Source: Candidatus Babelota bacterium | Lineage (GTDB): Bacteria > JAGOBX01 | Length of the DNA: 7,021 bases | Direction: 5' to 3' | Assembly: GCA_017999075.1 (NCBI GenBank) | Contig: JAGOBX010000183.1 | Span: forward strand, 1-7,021 | Part shown: piece by piece, positions 1 through 7,021 of the stretch | Layout of the letters: every line of letters begins with the position of its first letter | How positions within the stretch are numbered: the stretch's first letter is position 1 | Position numbers and translations under genes: made by a program | The notes under the pieces: generated by a model | Told to the model about the DNA's origin: nothing | The model's database searches: none | The model's input: only the letters and a program-made list of their open reading frames with translations

Positions 1-3000
1 CAGTTAATCCTTCTATAAGCAAATCATTTATATTTACCGGTTCTGAAGGTTTAGCCATTATTGCAACAGCTTTTTTACCAGACAAAGTTTCTCTTACTAC
101 AATCGTATCTCCTTCTTCTACTCTAATCTTATTTAAAGCTGGAAATGTAAATCTATCAATTTGAAAATAACCTCTATAAACGCCGGTATGAATTCCTGAT
201 TCGCTAACTTGAATTAAAAACGAATCTGATCTTGGAAGCCCATTCGGCTGGAAAGCTTCAAGCACAACTGAAAAATTATCAGCAAGCAATGGATTCGCAT
301 CTTTGCCATTTACTTCAAAATTAACATATTCTCCCAATATAGGAGAGTACCCTGAACCTTGAGGTCCGGAAAAATCCGATTTAATAAATTTTATAGAATT
401 TATAAAATTAGGTTCACTATAATTTAAAACTTCCCTCTGAACAAATCTTACAGAAGGATTTTTAAAATAATTATATCCGGCATTAACATAAGGCGTAAAA
501 GTTATTATAGAACCATATGTGCTTTCAAGCAAATCAAGAGTTTCGTTTGATGATACATCAAGTTTCATAACTCCTCTGTAAATTTTAGTATTCTTACCTG
601 TTTCAGAACATAAAATATGTATGGTATCATTTCCGTTGGTTGCCTGCAAAATCACGGTATCTTCAATAAATTGAGAACTCGAATAATTTAAATCTGAAGT
701 ATCTCCTTCAATTATCGATATAAACAATTGTTCATTCAATACAAATTTTCCTAAAATCAAATCTGAATAATTATTATCTCTATAAAAATTAATCGAATTT
801 ATCACAGACGGCGATTTCGGTTCAGGATTGAATACCAGAACAGTATCCGACAAATTTTGATTAATATGCCATCTTGCAATCAATGTATCTCCTGCGTCAA
901 TATTAATCAATGGGGGTATTGCAAATTTATTCGTCGGCTGAAAATTGGTGGATGATAATTGCGCTATACCCTGGTAAAATCCCGAAGTTTTTTCAGTTTC
1001 ATACAATATTACAGATACAGAATCAGTTGGAATTATTGACCCTTTTGGAATTTTATATAAATAAACAAGTGTCGTATCTCTCAATAAAGTAGTACCAATA
1101 CCTCCAAAAGCTTGAATATATAACGTATCTCCAAATGTCACATTGCCGCTTAAATTCTGTAACAAATCAGGAGAACCGTTAAAATCCTGTTTAAAATCCA
1201 AAAATGTCAGGTATGACGGTTCTTCTTCTATTGCCACCTGTGCAGTATCCCAATATGCAATATTATTATAATTTGAAATTACCCTGACAAGTATAACGTT
1301 CCCTTCGCTATGTTTTAATAATTGCTGATAAGTATCACTCACATTGCTTAATTGAAGCCAATTGCGGTATTTCCCGCTATTTTTTGAGGTTTCATATAAA
1401 TTTACAGAAACCTGACCCAATATATTATTCCTAAAAATTGTATTTTCGCTATAAAATGCAGGACTGTCAAAATAATTCAATGGAAATGCCTGGAATATTG
1501 ATTTTGACAATGTATAAACATAAACAAAATTATCTGAAGTATTATCTACAAGATCCGGATTCCCATCCAATCCATTTAGTTCAATATAAATTTTTTCATT
1601 AGTAAGAACTTTACTGCCGGAATAATTTTTAAGTAATTCATCAAATTCACTATTCATAAACTTTACAGAATTTATTTCTGTAGGATTCGCTTTATTTACT
1701 ATATAAAAACTTATTTCCTTTTCTCCTATAACAATATCCGATTTTATATATACGGAATTACCATAATCTACTCCAAGTGTTTTTGATGTGCTTGAACTCT
1801 GAAGTCCAAGATTAGCATATCCCCTATAAATTCCTGCTGTCGGCGCAATTTCAGTTAAAACTATTGTTACAGTGTCATTACTATAGTTCGCATTCAATGT
1901 AACTGCAGTAGTATCATTTATAATATTATTCCCGAAATCATCGCTTCGCGCTTCTATATAAATAACCATTTCTCTCGGAACATATTTTCCAAGTATGCTG
2001 TTAGAATATGTTATATCTCTAAAAACATTCAAACTACGCAACTGAACAGGAGACATCGGCTTTGCCATATATGTAAAATCTCTAAATGAAGAAGCGCTGG
2101 TTACAAATGTATCGCTTACTTCAATCGTATCTCCAGGATTACCTACTATTAAATTATTATTTTCCTGTGACCAATACCATATACGCGGCTGAGGTTCGGG
2201 AGAATCAACCCTGTATATTTCACTTCCAACAGCTGTTTCACGAAGTGTAATTTCAATATAAGTATCGTTTCCTGTAGAACCTGCCAAATTACTTGATTTC
2301 ACATAAACAGTTATTGTATCTCTCAAAATAGGATTAGATAAAGAACCTATAATCTGCGGATATAAAAAATCCTCCATTTTAAGATTTTTTCCCGATAATG
2401 GCTCTATATACTTATCATCTTGAAACAAAGTTATATCTTTTACCTGCGGGCTTCTGTATTGAGCTACTGTCAAAGTTTTTGTCCCATAATCGTTATCTGT
2501 AGTCGGCTGCATAACATTTTGATAATATACAGGACAATTTGAAGCTGATATATTCGGATATATCAGTATTGTATCCCCGCGTTTTCCATAAAGTAAATTC
2601 AAATCAGGAGATGATATAGATGACAGATAAGGTATATTTAACATTGTTCTATATATATTAGAATTATTCGATGTTTCAGTCATTTCTACAGAAACTTTAT
2701 ATGGAGGCTGAGAAAGATCAGTTCTATTTTCCAAAGTTATTAAAAAAGTATCAACAATTTCATCATTCAAATATGGAATGGTGTCATTATAAAAAGATCC
2801 TTCAAAATCCCAGGCTTCGGCTTCAATATAAAAATAGTTGAACGGTTCCTCGTAAGACACTTCTGATATGTTACCGCCTGAAAAAGTTGAATTCCTGTAT
2901 ACTCTGATTTGTTTCAAGCGTGTCGGCGCAATTTCTATGGCAGCTCTTGTTTTATAAACAACCGGATTACGCTGCGGATCTATACTCGGTTCTATTGCAA

Positions 3001-6000
3001 TAATTTCAACAGTGTCTCCAGGATAAACATCAAGAGAATCTATTCTTTTAACAGTAACATTTCTTAAATCCCTAACTTCCATTTGTCCTCGAAATATGCC
3101 TGAATGTATCTCGGTTTCCCATAAGATCAAATCAAGATTATATGTATCATTTGTAGATTGAACCCTTACTTTCACAGTGTCTGAAAGAAGATTGCTGCTT
3201 GTTAATTTATCAGCTTGAGCTTCAATATAGATATATTTTCCTGCAGACTCGTCTCCCCATTTTATAGGAGATAATTTAGTGGTGGAATAATACGGATCAG
3301 TTTTTAAGGTAATACTGTAAATATAATCTGGTGTACGCATAGTGGCAGTTTGTACTGAATCTGAAATAATTTCATTATATTTTTTCCCTATACCGGCTGC
3401 TCCCCAGTATGAAGTATCATAAGGTTCAAGATATACAAAATCATTCTGATTATTTTTTAACCAGTTTTCTATATTATTCTTTGTATGCGATAATAAAACT
3501 CTGCCCACATATACTCCAGTATGTTTTCCTGTTTCTGTTAAATTGACTATTAACTGAAATTCACCTGTTCCTGAATCATTCTTTTCTCCGTTCGAAGATG
3601 TCAGTAAAACAGCAACCTGATCTTCTGTATAAGGAGAAATATCATTTCCCATAAATCTTATATTTAAATAATCTCCTCTTTGCACCTGAATCTGTTTATT
3701 ATAAGGTATCTGAAAACCCGGTTCTGTAAACTCAAGTTTATTCATTGTCGCAGGTAAAACCGGATTTGCCACAACAAGAGTTGTTAAAATTGACGTATCC
3801 GTTTTAGAAATCACATATATTGTATCTCCAAAATTCACTCCCAATTCATCCAGAGTATCATTTGTTCTTGTTTTAATATTAACCTCTCCCCGAAATTTGG
3901 AAGAAGATTTTTCTGTTTCATAAACACTAACTTCTATTCTATTATTTATTTCCTGTGTCCAATCAGAAATATTTCCAGAAACCAAAATTACTTCAGACAT
4001 ATCAGGAGAGAGAGAATTAATATCAGTTGCAGTTAATTCAATATATAAAACATCATTCAATCCAACAGGTTCTGTTCTGTCTGTTAAATAAGTATAGTTA
4101 CTTTTTACTCTGACCGCGATTATATCTGCCGGCTGTATAGTTTCGTTTTCAATAAATATAATATCGTACATGTTGGTTTCTGTATCAGAAATTGTATATT
4201 CGTCAGCTATAAATTGCCATTTCGTTCCAAATACATCTCCCCATATCCATCCTCTTCTTCCGGGTAATCCGCTGAAATTAAGCGGATTTGGAGCCCCTGT
4301 CCTATATCCTGCATATTCAGATACTACAATCGTATCTCCTTTAGCAAAAGCGTTTATATATTGTAATCCCGCGTCTGTAAAATTATTTATTTTTACCCAA
4401 TTTCTATATCTTCCTGAATTCAAACTTGTTTCCCTTAAAGTTAATGGTATTCCTGCCGTATCTTTATTAGATGTTACATAAACTATAAAAGTATCAGCGA
4501 TAAGCGGATTAGCGTCTAATCCGTTAGCTTCAATATATACAATTTGATTGGCAAGAGTTTTATCTGTTAAAAATTCATTATATAAAGAATTCATGAATTT
4601 CATACTTGAAACTATAACAGGACGTTTGTTATAAGTCGTATGTATCTGCCAGTTATGCGAATCCGGAGCAACTGCAGAATAAGCTTTGATTATATTATTA
4701 TATCCTGCTCTCAATAAATTTCCAGACTGGTTGGTGGACAGCATTGTCAAAGTTATAAAACCCTGAAATTCACCAGAACCTCTTCCGGTCTCTATCAAAT
4801 CAACATATATCTGTTCGTTATTATTAAGATTTTTCATTATTACGCGTGTAGTATCAACTGTAAAACTATTCTGATCATTTGCAATTACTTCAATATAAAT
4901 TTTATCATCAGGCAAAATTTCAGTTAAATTCTGGTCAACAGCGCTTACATAATCAGATTCTGTTATCCTTAACGATATTATTTCATTGGCAGGCGGAGTG
5001 ATAGGTTGAAGTCCCGCAGTTATCAGAACACTGTCAATTTCCGAATAAGATTTTGGTGCTCCTAAAGGCGCATTTACAAATGTCTGATCATTATCTTTCC
5101 ATATAATAAATAATGTATCCCCATTATTTATTGACATTATTTTAGGAACAGCATCAGGTCTTTTTACATCAGTAGGAGATTGTCCTAAATTAACCCTCCC
5201 TCTGAATTCTCCGGTAGTCATTCCTGTTTCTTTAAGCGTCAAAACTAAAGAATCAGAGACTATTGTATCGCCGGCCAGAACTTTATATAATATAACATTT
5301 ACTTCATCAGCTAAAACAGGCGAACCTATATCTCCAAAAAGCATTATATACAAATTATCTCCATAAGTAGCATAATCTCCCCAGTTTGTATTATAATCAT
5401 CTGCTCTGTAATTTAAAAAAGTAATATAATTTAAAATTTGATTGGTCGCTATTTGTATTGTATCACTTTTAAATGAAGTTGTATCAAACTCAGTCCCGTT
5501 ATTATATAAATACGCTAAAACAATCAGTGTATCGCCTTTATAAGCTTTTATAAATCTTTGATTAGTATCATTATAATCTCTTATATATGCAGTTCCCCGG
5601 TAACGCCCTGAATTTTTTTCAGTTTCATTAATTCTTAATTTTAAATATCCTCTCGAATTATTAACTTGAAATTGACCAGTATCTTTAACAATATTTATTG
5701 GTTGATTATAATCTACGCTATAAATATATATATCCATATATTCTGCAAGCTGAGGATTAGCATCTTCACCGTTTACTTCAATATTTAAAGCTTGACTGCG
5801 GGAAATTTTTCCTGTTGTTTGACTCAAATTATCTTCAAATAATTCATCTTTAAAATAAACATTATTCAAGCGAAGCGGAGAATGATTTGACACAACTCTC
5901 ATAACTTTAGGATAACTGCTTACAGGTTTATTGGTATCTGAAATATTGTCTGCACAGTATACGCTTATTGTATCACCGAGAAACACTCCCAGTTCGTCAA

Positions 6001-7021
6001 GCGTATCGTTTGTAGAAGGCTTCAATTTCATGCTTCCCCTGTAAACCCCTGAATTTCCGCCTAATTCATATAATGTAATTATTATTCTGTCGCCAGATCT
6101 TAAATTTTCAATCACAAATGGAGTAGTATCTCTGACAGCATTATTTCCAACATCTCCACGGGCTTCAATATATAAATTCGCATCATCTGCTATTACTCCC
6201 AGATCAGATACAGCCTGGCTATAACCAGAATTAATGAATACATTTAAATTAAAAAATGAAATTGGAGAGATCGGCGCTCCCATTCTTGTAACGTCAATCG
6301 GATAAGTATCGAAATACGGATATACTGATTTATATGGTGTTACTGAAATTGTATCTCCCTGACCTGCATATAAAAAATTACTGTTATCAGCGCTGAAATA
6401 ATAAATTTTAGGGACAGGTTCACTCCCTGAAACTCTGTAAATTTCACTTCCGACTTCTGTTTCAGTAAGCATAATCTGGATGCTGTCACTATTGGCTCCA
6501 TTTAAATTTCTATGTAAAACTACCATAAACGTATCAACTAAAATACTGGCAGAATTCCTGCCGACTAATTGTATATAAATATTATCTTCCATTAACAAAT
6601 TCAACCCAGCTAACTCACTGGTGTAGCTGTTATCAGTAAAAAAACGTATACTTCTTATCTGTGTGGGCTGACGATATTCAGAAACAATCAATTCTATCGG
6701 GGATCTAAATGCAGTATCTTCAACATTAGCAGATATAATTATTGTATCTCCGCGTGAAGATTCAAGTTCTATTGTCTGTAATGCCTGCTCATTAACTATA
6801 TAAGGGTTTTCAAGCCAATTTCTATATATATTTGTATTTTTCCCTGTTTCAATTAAAGTTATAGGAACAGTGCCTCCTAAACCATTTAACCCAATTCTTG
6901 AAGTAATCAATAATTCAACTGTATCCTCCAATTCATCATTTGCATAAAGAGTAGTATCAGTTAAAGTCCCTGCTAAATCATAAGCTTCAACTTCAAAATA
7001 CATATACCTGTAATTTGGTTC
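1..7021 (-). CDS. Internal part of a giant tandem-repeat protein, probably a cell-surface Ig-like repeat protein
   Basis: The minus-strand frame with codons on 2-4, 5-7 and so on to 7019-7021 is open for 2,340 codons. I translated every codon and found no TAA, TAG or TGA. Start and stop both lie outside, so the full protein exceeds 2,340 residues (over about 250 kDa). It consists of about 17 units of 122-163 residues sharing the landmarks IxS[IV]xF, [IV]YIEA, DT, ETGxx[ST]Gx[YF]RG and GDT[IL]. I see no catalytic motif, membrane segment, signal peptide or sorting signal. Only three Cys occur (residues 356, 1496 and 2138). Similar ETG...GDT repeats are, from memory, found in very large bacterial surface proteins and interpreted as Ig-like beta-sandwiches. 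Adhesion, surface-layer or cell-contact roles are inference. Codon use looks even along the window, with no sign of frameshift or recent insertion. The reading frame is near certain; the functional class is moderate. Confidence 0.96.
2..31 (-). repeat. Start of repeat unit 18
   Basis: Residues 2331-2340. INDLLIEGLT fits the opening-strand pattern after the Pro-rich end of unit 17. The rest lies beyond the left edge. It shows that the array continues and the gene does not end soon after this point. Confidence 0.65.
32..403 (-). repeat. Repeat unit 17
   Basis: Residues 2207-2330. It opens with INSIKF (2207-2212), then NFEVNGKDANPLLAD (2234-2248), SESGIHTGVYRG (2273-2284), EGDTIVV (2303-2309) and AVAIMAKPSEP (2318-2328). 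It is compact and close to the family pattern, and is the partner of unit 7 without the extra loop. Confidence 0.88.
404..802 (-). repeat. Repeat unit 16, without a late GDT motif
   Basis: Residues 2074-2206. It opens with INSINFY (2074-2080), then LFISIIEGDTSD (2099-2110), IEDTVIL (2119-2125), CSETGKNTKIYRGVMKL (2138-2154) and YGSIITF (2169-2175) where GDT is expected. The stretch after YRG (VMKL, then NETLDLLE) resembles the equivalent part of unit 3. Cys2138 is the third Cys. Confidence 0.84.
803..1210 (-). repeat. Repeat unit 15
   Basis: Residues 1938-2073. It opens with LTFLDF (1938-1943), then FGDTLYIQAFGGIGTT (1963-1978), RDTTLVYLYK (1981-1990), LYETEKTSGFYQG (2006-2018) and AGDTLIA (2043-2049). 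The GDTLYI at 1964-1969 is the early strand, not the late GDT motif. It is a close partner of unit 5. Confidence 0.87.
1211..1675 (-). repeat. Repeat unit 14, with a long central hairpin
   Basis: Residues 1783-1937. It opens with INSVKFMNS (1783-1791), then KIYIELNGLDGNP (1810-1822), YETSKNSGKYRNW (1876-1888) and EGNVILV (1906-1912), where GDT has become EGN. About 51 residues separate the Asp loop from the ET motif, the longest spacing in the window. The extension is rich in Phe, Tyr and Asn. It is the partner of unit 4 and also close to unit 7. Confidence 0.85.
1676..2041 (-). repeat. Repeat unit 13
   Basis: Residues 1661-1782. It opens with LRSLNVF (1661-1667), then VIYIEARSDDFGNN (1686-1699), NDTTAVTL (1702-1709), LTEIAPTAGIYRG (1722-1734) and LGVDYGNSVYI (1749-1759). 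The last is a degenerate form of the GDT strand. YIEAR, GNN and DTT tie it to unit 3. Confidence 0.86.
2042..2443 (-). repeat. Repeat unit 12
   Basis: Residues 1527-1660. It opens with VKDITLF (1527-1533). NLKMED (1546-1551), LRDTITV (1566-1572), RETAVGSEIYRV (1594-1605), PEPQPRIWYW (1608-1617) and GDTIEV (1630-1635) follow. From 1546 to 1635 it aligns to 141-227 of unit 2 with only a three-residue gap. The usual YIEA is replaced here by a degenerate LYPQII (1553-1558). Confidence 0.88.
2444..2917 (-). repeat. Repeat unit 11
   Basis: Residues 1369-1526. It opens with LKQIRV (1369-1374), then FYIEAEAWDFEG (1397-1408), NDEIVDT (1419-1425), MTETSNNSNIYR (1447-1458) and RGDTILI (1481-1487). Residues 1399-1425 align to 9-34 of unit 1 with a single one-residue gap. 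Cys1496 follows the GDT strand. Confidence 0.87.
2918..3322 (-). repeat. Repeat unit 10
   Basis: Residues 1234-1368. It opens with IYSITL (1234-1239), then KYIYIEAQAD (1262-1271), DTVKVRV (1281-1287), WETEIHSGIFRG (1301-1312) and YPGDTVEI (1333-1340). This is one of the most regular units and close to the family pattern throughout. Confidence 0.88.
3323..3745 (-). repeat. Repeat unit 9, divergent
   Basis: Residues 1093-1233. It opens with MNKLEF (1093-1098), then RGDYLNIRFMGNDISP (1115-1130) in place of the YIEA strand. A Gly/Asn/Ser-rich loop (1141-1154) precedes LTETGKHTGVYVG (1161-1173). NDFVYLEP (1193-1200) replaces the GDT strand. It is followed by WGAAGIGKKY (1206-1215), which has no clear equivalent elsewhere. 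Its super-repeat partner lies outside the window. Confidence 0.8.
3746..4123 (-). repeat. Repeat unit 8
   Basis: Residues 967-1092. It opens with IIAVRV (967-972), then VLYIELTATD (991-1000), VYETEKSSSKFRG (1033-1045), TNDTLDELGV (1053-1062) and FGDTIYV (1064-1070). The unit is a mosaic: YETEK and FRG-x-VN resemble units 15 and 5, while the TNDTLDELGV stretch is identical to unit 3. Confidence 0.87.
4124..4612 (-). repeat. Repeat unit 7, the longest unit, with an inserted loop
   Basis: Residues 804-966, 163 in all. It opens with SSMKFMNS (805-812), then IVYIEANGLDANPLIADT (827-844), RETSLNSGRYRNW (863-875) and GDTIVV (895-900). The NG-x-DANPL-x-AD loop matches unit 17 (2238-2248) at an offset of 1,405. 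KFMNS, NGLDxNP and ETSxNSGxYRNW are also shared with unit 14. The extra length follows GDTIVV. Confidence 0.87.
4166..4321 (-). other. Trp/Gly-rich loop insertion in unit 7
   Basis: Residues 901-952. Between GDTIVV (895-900) and the next unit, unit 7 has about 67 residues where unit 17 has about 21-22, so about 45-50 are extra. The segment includes AGYRTGAPNP, GRRGWIWGDVFGTKW and ISDTETNMYD, with three Trp within 11 residues (925, 927 and 935). It does not look like the other linkers. It may be a long surface loop; no known motif is recognised. Confidence 0.6.
4613..4981 (-). repeat. Repeat unit 6, without a GDT motif
   Basis: Residues 681-803. It opens with IISLRI (681-686), then DKIYIEVIANDQN (706-718), VDTTRVIM (722-729), LIETGRGSGEFQG (742-754). 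At the position of the late GDT strand it has AGYNNIIKAY (772-781). Unit 16, its partner, also lacks GDT there. Confidence 0.84.
4982..5434 (-). repeat. Repeat unit 5
   Basis: Residues 530-680. It opens with LNYITF (530-535), then YGDNLYIMLFGDIGSP (553-568), ADEVNVILYK (571-580), LKETGMTTGEFRG (596-608) and NGDTLFII (633-640). Residues 553-600 align without a gap to 1963-2010 of unit 15, with 23 of 48 identical. The segment after GDT (641-680) is longer than average. Confidence 0.87.
5435..5869 (-). repeat. Repeat unit 4, with a long central hairpin
   Basis: Residues 385-529. It opens with LNNVYF (385-390), then LNIEVNGEDANP (412-423), NETEKNSGRYRG (465-476) and GDTLIVL (496-502). The stretch between the Asp-rich loop and the ET motif is about 38 residues, against 19-27 in most units. 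Unit 14, its partner, is extended at the same place. The NG-x-D-x-NP loop is shared with units 7, 14 and 17. Confidence 0.86.
5870..6271 (-). repeat. Repeat unit 3
   Basis: Residues 251-384. It opens with ISPISFF (251-257), then NLYIEARGDVGNN (282-294), RDTT (297-300), YELGGNSGVYRGSMKL (318-333) and LGDTISVYC (348-356). The partner, unit 13, shares YIEAR, GNN and DTT. The segment TNDTLDELGV (337-346) recurs exactly in unit 8. Cys356 is one of only three Cys in the window. Confidence 0.88.
6272..6658 (-). repeat. Repeat unit 2
   Basis: Residues 122-250. It opens with IRSIRFF (122-128), then NIYIQLVG (147-154), VDTFMVVL (162-169), TETEVGSEIYRV (186-197), EPVPKIYY (201-208) and QGDTISV (221-227). 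The VGSEIYRV and EPxPxIxY segments are found only here and in unit 12. They replace the usual [ST]GxYRG turn. Confidence 0.88.
6659..7021 (-). repeat. Repeat unit 1 (partial at its N-terminal side)
   Basis: Residues 1-121. The opening strand is cut off by the window edge. Visible landmarks are YFEVEAYD (8-15), a loop ending in EDT (32-34), LIETGKNTNIYRNW (56-69) and RGDTIII (90-96). The N-D-E-x-x-D-T loop at 28-34 is matched by NDEIVDT in unit 11, its partner ten units on. Confidence 0.85.

Larger units (their letters stand above)
2..2917 (-). repeat. Higher-order repeat copy B (units 11-17 and start of 18)
   Basis: Residues 1369-2340, matching units 1-8 of copy A. The best stretch is residues 1595-1635 against 187-227, with 23 of 41 residues identical and no gap. 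Next is residues 1963-2010 against 553-600, with 23 of 48 identical and no gap. The divergence indicates an old duplication. The partners of units 9 and 10 would lie left of the window. Confidence 0.75.
2918..7021 (-). repeat. Higher-order repeat copy A (units 1-10)
   Basis: Residues 1-1368. Units 1-7 of this block each have a best-looking partner ten units later, in the same order. Measured offsets are 1,390-1,391 (unit 1 to 11), 1,405-1,408 (unit 2 to 12), 1,405 (unit 3 to 13, at the DTT motif), 1,410 (unit 5 to 15) and 1,405 (unit 7 to 17). Partners share idiosyncratic segments, not only the family motifs. The true phase of the block is unknown because the array continues past the right edge. 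Confidence 0.75.

Noticed and set aside
910-1092. Plus-strand open frame of 60 codons
   Set aside because: It lies antisense to well-conserved repeat units 14 and 15, has no recognisable ribosome binding site before its ATG, and its translation has no recognisable domain. It is a shadow of the minus-strand gene.
1964-2041. Possible gene start or internal promoter at local AT-rich or ATG-containing spots between units
   Set aside because: The reading frame and the repeat pattern continue unchanged across every unit boundary, and no stop precedes any internal ATG.
4266-4288. Perfect 8-bp inverted repeat (aatccgct / agcggatt) with a 7-base loop inside the unit 7 insertion
   Set aside because: I considered it as a terminator or the footprint of a small palindromic element inserted in frame. 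It does not extend beyond 8 bp, has no T-run, lies in mid-gene, and about one such hairpin is expected by chance in 7 kb of AT-rich DNA.
4170-4481. Plus-strand open frame of 103 codons
   Set aside because: It is antisense to unit 7 and its inserted loop. There is no Shine-Dalgarno-like sequence upstream, and the minus-strand frame carries the repeat motifs YIEA, ET and GDT. Chance best explains it.
4505-4523. 7-bp inverted repeat (cggatta / taatccg) with a 5-base loop
   Set aside because: It falls on the conserved NGLDANPL codons of unit 7, so coding constraint explains the bases, and no similar hairpin is kept in unit 17.
1-7021. CRISPR array or DNA satellite as the source of the periodic short motifs on the plus strand (for example repeated gtatctcc and ttcaatata)
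   Set aside because: These are the reverse complements of the codons for GDT and YIE. Spacing varies by tens to over 100 bases, there are no exact repeats of CRISPR length, and the frame is kept throughout.

Overview
The whole window lies inside one very large gene on the minus strand. Reading the complement from 7021 down to 2 gives 2,340 consecutive codons without a stop. No start or end falls in the window, so the gene runs off both edges. There is no intergenic DNA, and I see no RNA gene, promoter, terminator, mobile element or CRISPR array. Residue numbers below count from the right edge: residue 1 is the codon at 7019-7021 and residue 2340 is the codon at 2-4.

The protein is a string of about 17 divergent tandem units averaging about 137 residues (about 410 bp). 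Each unit has the same order of landmarks: an opening strand like I-x-S-[IV]-x-F; a strand like [IV]-Y-I-E-A followed by an Asp/Asn-rich loop and D-T; a strand ending in E-T-G-x-x-[ST]-G-x-[YF]-R-G; and a late G-D-T-[IL]-x-[IV] strand. This spacing and the alternating beta pattern suggest Ig-like beta-sandwich domains of the kind found in giant surface, adhesin or S-layer-like proteins. That assignment comes from memory of such repeats, not from a search. Only three Cys occur in 2,340 residues, which fits an exported protein.

The units are not a simple array. Units 1-7 match units 11-17 in order at a nearly constant offset of about 1,390-1,410 residues (about 4.2 kb), so a block of about ten units appears to have been duplicated. 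Inside it, a three-unit step (units 3-5 resembling 6-8, and 13-15 resembling 16-18) may be an older duplication. Unit 7 carries an extra loop of about 45-50 residues, rich in Trp and Gly, that its partner lacks.

The sequence is AT-rich (about one third G+C from a few lines counted by eye) with frequent ATA, AGA, AAT and GAT codons. This suggests a low-GC bacterium, perhaps an uncultured lineage known for giant genes, but the window holds no taxonomic marker and I cannot place it.
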